This document shows, piece by piece, positions 45,058-53,115 of a stretch of DNA of 64,000 bases (positions within the stretch are counted from its first letter, which is position 1; each line of letters starts with the position of its first letter). The stretch covers positions 2,480,001-2,544,000 of the forward strand of contig CP121313.1 in the NCBI GenBank assembly GCA_043513815.1. Direction: 5' to 3'. The notes under the pieces are model-generated. The model was not told the origin of the DNA. It saw nothing but the letters and a program-made list of their open reading frames with translations, and searched no databases. A program made the translations under genes and the position numbers. This DNA comes from JANQIO01 sp043513815 (GTDB lineage Bacteria; Pseudomonadota; Gammaproteobacteria; Pseudomonadales; Halieaceae).

Positions 45058-45077
45058 TTGCGGCGGGAATGCCGCAA
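45058..45077. other. Hairpin upstream of peptide 2
   Basis: TTGCGGC and GCCGCAA form a perfect seven-pair stem with a six-base loop, 52 bases ahead of the second peptide gene. The span 44995-45129 otherwise holds no gene I can support. Confidence 0.5.
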
Positions 45078-45129
45078 TACCCGTACTCGCTGACATCTCG
45101 GCGAGCGAATCTTCAAGGAGGAAGACTAA

Positions 45130-45405
45130 ATGTTTGATAAACATAAAGTGACAAGCAATCGAGCTGTTGGCTCTAGTAGTACTAAAAATCAACCAGCGAT
45201 AGCTCAACCATTGGATTGCAATCTGGCGGCATGTGTCTCTGGCGGGCAATTTGGGACAGGGCCTGGGGGAATGTTCAGCCCCGGGAACTTTGCCGCCGGA
45301 ACGCGACTTTTTGGGGGCATCGGTTTGTTGGTTGGCTCCTTTCAGGTCGGTTGGGCTATCGGCTCAAAGGTCTACGGTATGCACGTAAGCTGGGCGTATC
45401 GTTAG
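45130..45405 (+). CDS. Double-glycine bacteriocin-like precursor peptide 2
   Basis: A 91-residue precursor with leader ending LDCNLAACVSGG (Gly38-Gly39; Leu -12, Val -4). The predicted mature peptide (52 residues) is Gly-rich and hydrophobic (FGGIGLLVGSFQVGWAIG) with GxxxG-like spacing. A very strong ribosome site (AAGGAGGAAG) precedes ATG 45130. With peptide 1 it may form a two-component bacteriocin, or they may be independent toxins. The paired cysteines in the leader are unusual. Confidence 0.8.
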   Translation: MFDKHKVTSNRAVGSSSTKNQPAIAQPLDCNLAACVSGGQFGTGPGGMFSPGNFAAGTRLFGGIGLLVGSFQVGWAIGSKVYGMHVSWAYR

Positions 45406-45442
45406 GCTGAGTTTCTTTTCCGTTAAGCTTAAAGGGTAGTTC

Positions 45443-46000
45443 GTGGAAGAATCGACAGATACCAGGCTGGCAATTCGGGCAAAACCAGAGCAGCTAAACC
45501 GGCTATTTATGATTTTAAGCGGGCTACCCTTACTACTGTTTCTCGCCGGCTTCATTTTCTCTGGAAGGGTGCATGACCTGGCCGTGCTAGTGGATTATCC
45601 CAGCTCGCTAATTATCATGTGCGCACTGCTGGCAATATTCATTGCACATGAGCTCCTGCACTACATCGCATTCAGAGCAGTCGGTATAGATGCAACAAAC
45701 ATAGCGTTGAAGCCGGACAGGGACACTCTTTCTGTCTGCGTTGTCATCAACTCAAGCATCAGCGTCCGGGATTGGCGTCTGTCCCTCGCAGCTCCTTTCG
45801 TGGTTCTTACGCCAATACTTGCAATCGCAGCTTTTGTAACCCCGTATCTCGTTGAGGTCAGCTTGCTATTGGCCTTGTCGTTGGCTGGCTGTAGTTACGA
45901 CCTGGCTGTTCTGTATGGCCTTTCAGGACAGCCAGGCAGCGCCAGAGTACTGCCCGAGATGCGGAATGATGCAGGTAGGCTATTTCTCTTTAGGGAATGA
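45443..46000 (+). CDS. DUF3267-like membrane protein with HELLH motif
   Basis: A 185-residue protein with four membrane segments. HELLH (His69, Glu70, His73) in FIAHELLHYIAF is a zincin motif as in DUF3267/M50-like proteins. GTG start, 37 bases after peptide 2. In this position it could be an immunity protein (CPBP-type membrane proteases serve so in other bacteriocin loci), a peptide-processing protease, or unrelated. Function not recognised. Confidence 0.65.
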   Translation: MEESTDTRLAIRAKPEQLNRLFMILSGLPLLLFLAGFIFSGRVHDLAVLVDYPSSLIIMCALLAIFIAHELLHYIAFRAVGIDATNIALKPDRDTLSVCVVINSSISVRDWRLSLAAPFVVLTPILAIAAFVTPYLVEVSLLLALSLAGCSYDLAVLYGLSGQPGSARVLPEMRNDAGRLFLFRE

Positions 46001-46249
46001 GCGCCAGCTCGAGCGTTAAGCCTACGCGCCGCGCAATGACTACCCCAAGCCGTTCAGATATCAGCCAGCTGGAAGATCACGCGCGCTGTTTGGGCCCCGA
46101 AAACCCCAACCAGTTCACACATTTCCCCCCAAAGCAGGCCTGACGCGGAACCAGTTCGCAGTTTGAATCGGGGTTTGCTGACGTCCTCAGTCAGAACGCT
46201 AGTATCACTATCAAGCTTTGAGATTAGACAGGTGGTCAGCGTGAATTAC

Positions 46250-46567
46250 ATGTCCTTTGGTGAGCCCCAGATCCCCGCTCTGCGCATATGTATGGGTATG
46301 TTTGCCGCCTGCGCGCTGTTGATTGGTGTGACCATGGGCTTCGAAGGCCACGTCTCATTGGCCCTGACCAATCTCTGCGGTGCGTCGTTCTTTATTTTCG
46401 CGTACCACAATCCTGACGCTCTGATTGCCAGCCAGCGTCTGGAGTCAGAAGTAATCGAACAAAACAGTCTTGAGTCCGTAGAACAGAAGAAATTCCTCTG
46501 GGCCTCGTTGGTGATCGGCTCCCTTGCCGTCCTCATCGAGTTCCAGGAATTCCTGCCCCTGGGGTAA
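46250..46567 (+). CDS. Hypothetical two-helix membrane protein
   Basis: A 105-residue protein with hydrophobic segments near the N terminus (ICMGMFAACALLIGVTMGF, LTNLCGASFFIFAYH) and C terminus (FLWASLVIGSLAVLIEFQEF). Not recognised. ATG 46250 or GTG 46241 is likely; a longer form from TTG 46163 adds a non-membrane, poorly coding lead. It precedes a strong terminator. The gap 46001-46249 shows nothing else. Confidence 0.5.
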   Translation: MSFGEPQIPALRICMGMFAACALLIGVTMGFEGHVSLALTNLCGASFFIFAYHNPDALIASQRLESEVIEQNSLESVEQKKFLWASLVIGSLAVLIEFQEFLPLG

Positions 46568-46579
46568 TGAGCGAACCTT

Positions 46580-46611
46580 CCTGGCCCGTTCAGCGGGCCA
46601 GGGTTTTTTTT
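46580..46611 (+). terminator. Rho-independent terminator
   Basis: CCTGGCCCG and CGGGCCAGG form a nine-pair stem around a five-base loop, followed by eight T. It ends rightward transcription after the hypothetical gene, and its stem overlaps the 3' end of the convergent glpK. Confidence 0.88.
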
Positions 46612-48080
46612 ATGGCTCCGTGCCAGCTCTCAAGCCGCTCCTTGCGCTTCTTCGCCGACATCTTCACTGAAAACTCCCGGTCTGCTTCCCACACCTTTTT
46701 GATGTCCTGTTTGGTCTGCCACAGGCCCACGCCCAGGCCTGCCAGGTAGCTGGCACCGGCTACGGTTGTCTCCAGCATTTGCGGGCGAATCAGCTTGCGG
46801 CCCAGCACGTCGGCCTGGATTTGCATGAGCAGGTCATTGGCGGCGGCGCCGCCGTCTACCCGCAGCGGACGCATGCGCTTGCCCAGATCCTTTTCCATGG
46901 CAACCAGAATATCGACATTTTGCAGGGCCATGGCGTCCAGGGTGGCGCGTGCTATATGACCGCGATGAGAGCCTCTGGTCAGCCCCGAAATGGTGCCGCG
47001 CGCAGCGGGCTCCCACCAGGGTGCGCCCAGTCCAGTGAGCGCGGGCACGAATTCCACGCCCCCGTGGTCGTCTACAGACGCAGCCAGCTCCTCAACATCG
47101 GGTGATTCCTGGATGAACTGCATCTCATCACGCAGCCATTGCACCGCTGCACCGCAAATGAACGCGCCGCCCTCCAGCGCATAAGTAGGCTGCTCGCCTG
47201 AGAGCTGCCAGGCCACCGTAGACAGCAATCCGGCCTTTGAACGAACCGGTGTGTCACCGGTGTTCATGAGAATGAAGGAGCCGGTACCGTAGGTGCACTT
47301 GGCGTCCCCGATGTTGAAACAGGCCTGCCCAAAGAGCGCTGCCTGCTGGTCTCCCGCCGCACCGGCGATGGGAATACCGTCGGGAAGCCCCGGTACGCCC
47401 TGGGTGTGGCCCATGACGCCGCTGCTGGGCACGATGTCCGGAAGAATGTCTGCGGGAACCCCGAAGATGTCCAGCATCTTCTTGTCCCAGCGTGTGGTCT
47501 TGAGATTCATCAACGAGGTGCGCGACGCATTGGTAATGTCGGTGACGTGGGATACACCCTGGGTCAACCGCCAGATGAGGTAGGCGTCGATGGTGCCGCC
47601 CAACACCTTGCCCTTGCGCTGCAGTGCGCGGGCGCCTCGCGCGTTTTCCAGCAGCCAGTTGAACTTGCTCGCGGAAAAATAGGGGTCCAGCAACAGACCG
47701 GTCCGGCGCTTCACCTCAGGTTCGAGGCCCCGCTCCTTGAGTGCTGCACAGAAATCCGTGGTGCGGCGGCACTGCCAGACAATAGCATTGTGCAAGGGCT
47801 CGCCAGTATCGCGATGCCACAACACGGTGGTCTCGCGTTGGCTGGTGATACCGATGCCCACTACGCCCCGGGCTGCACGTTTGTTCTGGTCAAACAAGAC
47901 ACGAATGCCCTTCACCACCGAGGCCCAGATTTCCTCCGGATGGTGTTCGACCCAGCCCGGCTTTGGGTAGATCTGCGGGAATTCGTGATTGACCGAGGCC
48001 TTCAGCCGGCCTTTGGCGTCTATCAGGGCGACGGTAGTACCCGTCGTACCCTGGTCGATCGCCAGGATATAGCTTGCCAT
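46590..48080 (-). CDS. glpK: Glycerol kinase
   Basis: A 496-residue FGGY kinase that makes sn-glycerol 3-phosphate from glycerol and ATP. Signatures: start ILAIDQGTTGTTVALID, QRETTVLW, and WQCRRT; full length as in E. coli (502). Its ATG shares a base with the stop of the upstream aldehyde dehydrogenase (TGATG), so it is coupled to that gene rather than to glpF or glpD. Confidence 0.95.
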   Translation of the reverse strand: MASYILAIDQGTTGTTVALIDAKGRLKASVNHEFPQIYPKPGWVEHHPEEIWASVVKGIRVLFDQNKRAARGVVGIGITSQRETTVLWHRDTGEPLHNAIVWQCRRTTDFCAALKERGLEPEVKRRTGLLLDPYFSASKFNWLLENARGARALQRKGKVLGGTIDAYLIWRLTQGVSHVTDITNASRTSLMNLKTTRWDKKMLDIFGVPADILPDIVPSSGVMGHTQGVPGLPDGIPIAGAAGDQQAALFGQACFNIGDAKCTYGTGSFILMNTGDTPVRSKAGLLSTVAWQLSGEQPTYALEGGAFICGAAVQWLRDEMQFIQESPDVEELAASVDDHGGVEFVPALTGLGAPWWEPAARGTISGLTRGSHRGHIARATLDAMALQNVDILVAMEKDLGKRMRPLRVDGGAAANDLLMQIQADVLGRKLIRPQMLETTVAGASYLAGLGVGLWQTKQDIKKVWEADREFSVKMSAKKRKERLESWHGAIKKTLAR

Positions 48081-49513
48081 CAGGCTGCGGAGTACCCGCC
48101 CACCGCCTTGATTTCAAGGTAGTCGGTGAAGCCGTGCTCGCCCCATTCGCGACCGTTGCCGCTCATCTTGAAGCCGCCGAAGGGAACGTCCATGCCTGGG
48201 CTGGCGCCGTTGATCTGCACGTTGCCGGCGCGGATTTTCGACGCCACCTTGCGGGCATGGTCGATGTCTCCACTCTGCACGTAGCCGGCCAGGCCGTACT
48301 CGGTATCATTGGCCACCTGGATAGCCTCCTCCTCGGTGTCGTAGGGAATCATCACCAGCACCGGTCCGAAAATTTCTTCCCGGGCAATGGTCATGTCGTT
48401 GTTGACCTCGCTGAACACGGTGGGGCGAATAAAGTAGCCCTTATCCAGGCCCTCGGGTCGTCCGGGTCCTCCCGCCACCAGCTTGGCGCCCTCTTCAATC
48501 CCCTTCTCGATCAGCGACTGGATCTTGTTGAACTGGACCTCGGAAACCACGGGGCCCATGGTTGTACCTTCCGCGGTGGGATCGCCCACCTTGACCATGC
48601 TCTCGGTCACTTTGGCCGCAATCGCTTCGGCGTCCGCCAGCATGTGCCGGGGCACCAGCATTCTGCTAGGGGCGTTACAGCTCTGGCCCGTATTGTTGTA
48701 CATGTGCAGTACGCCGCGGGTCACCGCTGCTTCCAGGTCGGCGTCCGAGAGAATGATATTCGGGCTCTTGCCACCGAGCTCCTGGGTCACTCGCTTGACG
48801 GTAGGTGCGGCATTCTGCGCCACCAGCGTACCGGCACGGGTCGAGCCGGTGAACGACATCATGTCAACTTCCGGGTGCCTGGACAGCGCCGTACCCACGC
48901 CCGGTCCGTCACCGTTGATCATGTTGTAGACACCTGCGGGTACGCCCGCCTCGTGCATCGCCTGGGTAAAGACATAGGCGGACAGCGGTGCGACCTCGCT
49001 GGGCTTGAGTATCATGGTGCAGCCTACTGCCAGCGCTGGCGCCACCTTGCAGGCAATCTGGTTCAGGGGCCAGTTCCAGGGCGTAATCATCCCGCATACG
49101 CCAATGGGCTCCTTGATCACGCGGTGCGGACCCAGGTCTTCCTCAAAATCGAAGTTTTTGAGCACTTCCAGCGCCTGCATGAAGTGGCCGAGACCAGCGC
49201 CGGCCTGTGCTTCACTGGCGAGCTTGCTGGGAGCACCCATTTCCATGGAGATAGCCTCGGCAATCTCGGCATAGTGGTTCTGGTAGGCGGCAATGACTCG
49301 CTCCAGCAGGGCAATACGCTCCTCGCGGCTGCTCCAGCCGTATGTCTGGAACGCCGCTTTGGCCGCGGCCACGGCCTTGTTCACGTCCTCTTCATTGCCG
49401 AGGGCAATATGGGCACACAATTCTTCGTTGGCGGGGTTTATCACATCAAAGCTGTTGGGCTGGCTCGGGTCGACCCACTCACCGTTGATGTAGAACTGGG
49501 TATAGTCGCGCAT
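48080..49513 (-). CDS. Aldehyde dehydrogenase
   Basis: A 477-residue NAD(P)-dependent ALDH. Catalytic Cys in NNTGQSCNAPSRM (about 288), general base Glu in TQELGGKSPN, cofactor loop FTGSTRAG. Not clearly of the betaine, succinate-semialdehyde or fatty-aldehyde subgroup. Translationally linked to glpK, which hints at glycerol-derived aldehydes or wider C3 use; this is inference. AGGAGA precedes the start. Confidence 0.88.
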   Translation of the reverse strand: MRDYTQFYINGEWVDPSQPNSFDVINPANEELCAHIALGNEEDVNKAVAAAKAAFQTYGWSSREERIALLERVIAAYQNHYAEIAEAISMEMGAPSKLASEAQAGAGLGHFMQALEVLKNFDFEEDLGPHRVIKEPIGVCGMITPWNWPLNQIACKVAPALAVGCTMILKPSEVAPLSAYVFTQAMHEAGVPAGVYNMINGDGPGVGTALSRHPEVDMMSFTGSTRAGTLVAQNAAPTVKRVTQELGGKSPNIILSDADLEAAVTRGVLHMYNNTGQSCNAPSRMLVPRHMLADAEAIAAKVTESMVKVGDPTAEGTTMGPVVSEVQFNKIQSLIEKGIEEGAKLVAGGPGRPEGLDKGYFIRPTVFSEVNNDMTIAREEIFGPVLVMIPYDTEEEAIQVANDTEYGLAGYVQSGDIDHARKVASKIRAGNVQINGASPGMDVPFGGFKMSGNGREWGEHGFTDYLEIKAVGGYSAA

Positions 49514-49733
49514 GATGTTTGTCTCCTGCTGCGGGCTGGGTTGTTATTCAGGCCAGTCAACATACCAGAGTCCCCGAGCGGCGCAATACCTGAAGATTGG
49601 GGTACACCTGGCCGCACTCCACGCGGCCGATAAGACGGAATTGCCCTGACCCCGTTGGTCGGTAGCGTTGTCTGGAAGCCCGCTTTCCATCACAATTACC
49701 GCCCCTGAATTTACAAAGCCGAGGAAGATCGCC

Positions 49734-50894
49734 ATGTCCGGTGACGCCATGCACTCAGAAGAAATGACCCTGTTCCGGGATATGGCCCGCCGGGCCTTTG
49801 AAACCGAGATTTCGCCCCACTACGAGCAGTGGGAAGAACAGCACATGGTGCCCCGGGAACTCTGGAATACCCTGGGGGCGTCAGGCTTGCTGTGCCCCGA
49901 CATGCCCGAGGAATACGGCGGCGCCGGTGCCAGCACCCATGTCACGCTGGCCATGATCGAAGAGCTCTCGCGTATGGGCTTCGGGGGCTTTGCCTCTGGC
50001 TATGGCATCCACAGCAACATCGTCGCGCCCTACGTCAATAATTTCGGCAGTGAGGAACAGAAACAGCAGTGGCTGCCGAAAATGGTATCCGGTGAGGCGG
50101 TAGGTGCGCTGGCCATGACCGAGCCCGGCGCGGGTTCTGACGTTCAGAGCATTCGTACCAATGCCGTGCGTGACGGCAACGAATGGATACTCAATGGCTC
50201 CAAGATCTTCATTACCAACGGTATCCATGCCGACCTGGTGATCGTGGCAGCCATTACCGATCCCGGCAAGGGCGCCAAGGGTACTTCCCTGTTCCTGGTG
50301 GACACTTCCCTGCCCGGCTTCGACAAGGGCAAGAAGATCGAGAAAATCGGCCAGCACACGTCAGACACTGCGGAGCTGTTCTTCAACGATGTGCGCCTCC
50401 CAGCCGACGCGCTGCTGGGCGATGAAAACAAGGGCTTTGTCATCATGATGACCGAGCTGCCCCGCGAGCGCCTGGGCATTGCCGCCCAGGCCGTGGCCAG
50501 CGCCGAGGGCGCCCTGGACATCACCGTCGACTACGTCAAGGAGCGCAAGGCTTTCGGCAAGGCAGTGGGCGACTTCCAGAACACCCGCTTCAAGCTGGCC
50601 GACGTGAAAACCGAAATCGCCATCAACCGCGCTTTCTACGAGGCCTGCGCCGACAAGTACACCGAGGGCAAGATGACCACCGACGAGGCCGCCATGCTCA
50701 AGCTCGCCAGCTGCGAGATGCAGTGCAAAGTGATTGATGACTGCCTGCAGTTGTTCGGCGGCTACGGCTATACGGTGGAATACCCCATCTCGCGCTTCTA
50801 CACCGACGCGCGCATCCAGCGCATCTACGGTGGCACCAGCGAGATCATGCGTGACCTGGTGGCCCGCACCATGCTGGGTAAAAGCGCCGCCTGA
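49734..50894 (+). CDS. Acyl-CoA dehydrogenase
   Basis: A 386-residue FAD-dependent acyl-CoA dehydrogenase (alpha,beta-desaturation). MTEPGAGSDVQSI and GSKIFITNG are the family signatures, QLFGGYGYTVEYPISRFYTD and IYGGTSEI the C-terminal ones, with the Glu of GGTSEI in the usual catalytic region. ATG 49734 is chosen for the GAGGAAG eight bases upstream. Single gene with its own terminator. Chain-length or branched-chain preference is not resolvable by eye. The 220 bases upstream (49514-49733) show no gene. Confidence 0.92.
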   Translation: MSGDAMHSEEMTLFRDMARRAFETEISPHYEQWEEQHMVPRELWNTLGASGLLCPDMPEEYGGAGASTHVTLAMIEELSRMGFGGFASGYGIHSNIVAPYVNNFGSEEQKQQWLPKMVSGEAVGALAMTEPGAGSDVQSIRTNAVRDGNEWILNGSKIFITNGIHADLVIVAAITDPGKGAKGTSLFLVDTSLPGFDKGKKIEKIGQHTSDTAELFFNDVRLPADALLGDENKGFVIMMTELPRERLGIAAQAVASAEGALDITVDYVKERKAFGKAVGDFQNTRFKLADVKTEIAINRAFYEACADKYTEGKMTTDEAAMLKLASCEMQCKVIDDCLQLFGGYGYTVEYPISRFYTDARIQRIYGGTSEIMRDLVARTMLGKSAA

Positions 50895-50910
50895 TCACAA
50901 TCTCAAATGC

Positions 50911-50937
50911 AAAAGGCGCCACAAGGCGCCTTTTTTT
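50911..50937 (+). terminator. Rho-independent terminator after acyl-CoA dehydrogenase
   Basis: AAGGCGCC and GGCGCCTT pair around ACAA and are followed by seven T, 17 bases past the stop codon. Confidence 0.9.
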
Positions 50938-50948
50938 ATGCCCAACAA

Positions 50949-51183
50949 TTGGGGACAGGCAACGCTCCCGGCGAAAAGAAGACCAGCTTCCCAAAGGCCG
51001 CACAATGCAAGGAAGATGAAACGCTGCTGTTCTCATGGATTTCCTGGCCATCGCGGGATGGCGTGCATCGCGGCCATGAAAAAGGCCAGCGTCGACGAGC
51101 GCCCTAAGCCCGACGGTAAGCCGATGCCATTCGACGGCAGCCGGATGATCTTCGGCGGCTTCCAGGTGGTGGTGGGCCAGTAA
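50949..51183 (+). pseudogene. Remnant of a DUF1428 family gene
   Basis: The 3' two-thirds of a DUF1428 protein (usually about 117 residues) survive. In one frame KKTSFPKAAQCKEDETLLFS and WISWPSR can be read; at about 51074 the frame shifts by one base to MKKASVDERP and KPMPFDGSRMIFGGFQVVVG, ending at 51183. No N-terminal third or start codon remains; the upstream gene's terminator lies there. It is the third single-base break in the window, but here the missing 5' end makes true decay more likely. Confidence 0.7.
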
Positions 51184-51199
51184 GCTGCCTTACCGGCCG

Positions 51200-51838
51200 C
51201 TAGAGCCCGAGAAACAGCATTGCGGCGCCACAGATGCTGAGGGTCGCCCCTGACAGGGCGTGGCCGTAGCGCTGGATGCGCGGGAACTGCACCTGCTTGA
51301 GGCTGAAGTAGCTCAGCGACACCGCCATCAACATGGTGGCGACTGTCACCAGCCCGAACACTGCCGTCACGGCTACAACCCCCGCCACGCTGGCAGTCGC
51401 TGCCGGATACATCAGCAGCGGGATCAGCGGTTCACAGGGACCAAGAATAAAAACGATGAAGATCACCCACTGCGGGTGGGCGGCACTGTGACGGTGCACA
51501 TGCTGCTTGCCCGCCTGGCGCAAGCCCCAGGCCAGGTAAACCAGCCCGGCACTGAGCAGCAGCCAGGCGGCCAGCTCACCGCGTACGGATTCGATCGCCA
51601 CCAGACCATGAATCTCAGATTGCAGCGCTATGCCGAGGGCTCCCAACAGCACTGAACCGATCAGGTGAACGCCGCCACACAACACGGTGACACTCAACAG
51701 TCGATGCCAGCTCCAGCGCCGCTCCACCGCCATGGCCACAAAGGGCAGATAGTGGTCTGGCCCCATCAGCGTATGGGTGAAGGCAATGCCTGCCGCACTC
51801 AGCAGCAGCGCAATGATTTCCGGGCTATCAAAAACCAT
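51200..51838 (-). CDS. Nickel/cobalt permease-like membrane protein (UreH/HupE-type)
   Basis: A 212-residue protein with six hydrophobic segments. HTLMGPDHYLPF (His22, Asp28, His29) near the first helix resembles the His/Asp metal motif of NiCoT/UreH-type permeases, and GPCEPLIPLLMYPA has the conserved GPCE. It is divergent from the hydrogenase operon (165-base gap), so supplying nickel for the [NiFe] centre is the natural guess. The start is uncertain (ATG 51838, or GTG 51865). Confidence 0.72.
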   Translation of the reverse strand: MVFDSPEIIALLLSAAGIAFTHTLMGPDHYLPFVAMAVERRWSWHRLLSVTVLCGGVHLIGSVLLGALGIALQSEIHGLVAIESVRGELAAWLLLSAGLVYLAWGLRQAGKQHVHRHSAAHPQWVIFIVFILGPCEPLIPLLMYPAATASVAGVVAVTAVFGLVTVATMLMAVSLSYFSLKQVQFPRIQRYGHALSGATLSICGAAMLFLGL

Positions 51839-52002
51839 GGTTATCAGTCTGGTCCATGCCTCCACAAATGGGTAGGTGGTGGAAGTTGACCGGGATCAAT
51901 AAAGCCTGCGAAAGCAGGTGCCAGGCGGCATTGTTCACGGACCAGCGGCTGCCGGCTCTGCTAGCTTCAAATGACAAGATTACAAAAATGCCGGGGTTTA
52001 GT

Positions 52003-53112
52003 ATGGGCAAGCCACAAACCTTCTATGAGGTATTTCGCGCGCAAGGTATCAGTCGGCGCTCTTTCAACAAGTTCTGCTCGCTCACCGCAGCCTCTCTCGG
52101 GCTCGCACCTTCCTTCGCTCCCCAGATCGCTCACGCCATGGAAACCAAGCGCCGTACGCCGGTGATCTGGCTCAACGGGCTGGAGTGCACCTGCTGTTCC
52201 GAGAGCTTTATTCGATCGGGCCACCCGCTGGCCTCCGACGTGGTGCTGTCCATGCTTTCACTGGACTATTCCCACACCCTGATGGCCTCCGCCGGCCACC
52301 AGGCGGAGCAGATCCTCACGGAGACCCTGGAGGAGAGCTACGGCGAGTATATTCTCGCTGTGGAAGGCAATCCTCCGCTTAATGAGGACGGCATGTACTG
52401 CATTGTCGGCGGCCGCCCCTTCGTCGAGCAGCTCAAGGAAATGGCGGCCGGCGCCAAAGCCATCATCGCCTGGGGCTCCTGCGCCTCCAACGGCTGTGTG
52501 CAGGCCGCGCGCCCCAATCCGACAGCGGCTACGCCCATCCACGAGGTCATCCGCGACAAGCCTATTGTGAAGGTGCCAGGCTGCCCGCCGATTCCCGAGG
52601 TCATGACCGGTGTAGTGACCTACATGCTCACCTTCGGCCGCATACCGCCGCTGGACCGCATCGGCCGCCCGGAGATGTTTTACGGCCAACGAATCCACGA
52701 CAAGTGCTACCGCCGTCCCCATTTCGATGCCGGGCAGTTCGCCGAGTCCTGGGACGACGAAAACGCACGCAAGGGCTACTGCCTGTACAAGATGGGCTGC
52801 CGCGGGCCCACCACCTACAACGCCTGCTCCACCACCCGCTGGAACGGCGGCGTGTCCTTCCCCATCGAGTCCGGCCACGGCTGTATCGGCTGTTCCGAGG
52901 AGAACTTCTGGGACAACGGCCCCTTCTACGAACGGCTGGCGGATGTGCAGACTCCACTGGGGGTCGAGGCCAACGCCGACCAGATTGGCCTTGCTGCCGC
53001 CGGCGTCATTGGCACCGGTATCGCCGCCCACGCGGCAGCCTCAGCGCTGAAACGAGCCCGGTCAAACCCGGCAGAGGAATACCAAAGCAAGTCCGAGTCA
53101 GAGGGGGTATAG
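52003..53112 (+). CDS. hupS: [NiFe]-hydrogenase small subunit, O2-tolerant group 1d type
   Basis: A 369-residue precursor with a Tat signal (SRRSFNKF, 17-24) for export of the folded dimer. Proximal cluster: Cys62, 64, 65, 160, 165 and 194, six cysteines, all 45 above E. coli Hyd-1 17/19/20/115/120/149, the ligands of the O2-protective [4Fe-3S] cluster. Distal: His232, Cys235, 260, 266. Medial [3Fe-4S]: Cys275, 294, 297. A C-terminal membrane helix (about 325-348) anchors it. It passes electrons from H2 to cytochrome b. ATG 52003 places the Tat motif correctly; 51988 is possible. Confidence 0.96.
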   Translation: MGKPQTFYEVFRAQGISRRSFNKFCSLTAASLGLAPSFAPQIAHAMETKRRTPVIWLNGLECTCCSESFIRSGHPLASDVVLSMLSLDYSHTLMASAGHQAEQILTETLEESYGEYILAVEGNPPLNEDGMYCIVGGRPFVEQLKEMAAGAKAIIAWGSCASNGCVQAARPNPTAATPIHEVIRDKPIVKVPGCPPIPEVMTGVVTYMLTFGRIPPLDRIGRPEMFYGQRIHDKCYRRPHFDAGQFAESWDDENARKGYCLYKMGCRGPTTYNACSTTRWNGGVSFPIESGHGCIGCSEENFWDNGPFYERLADVQTPLGVEANADQIGLAAAGVIGTGIAAHAAASALKRARSNPAEEYQSKSESEGV

Positions 53113-53115
53113 CGC

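Noticed and set aside
44909..45151. Frame containing LADQELICGG that looks like another double-glycine leader
   Set aside because: It overlaps the candidate immunity gene and peptide 2, has no ribosome site, and the sequence after Gly-Gly does not look like a bacteriocin.
25413..49654. The word CGGGGTCAG in three non-coding spots (25413, 33143 and, reversed, 49646)
   Set aside because: A nine-base word could recur by chance; no longer shared sequence or mobile element surrounds the copies.
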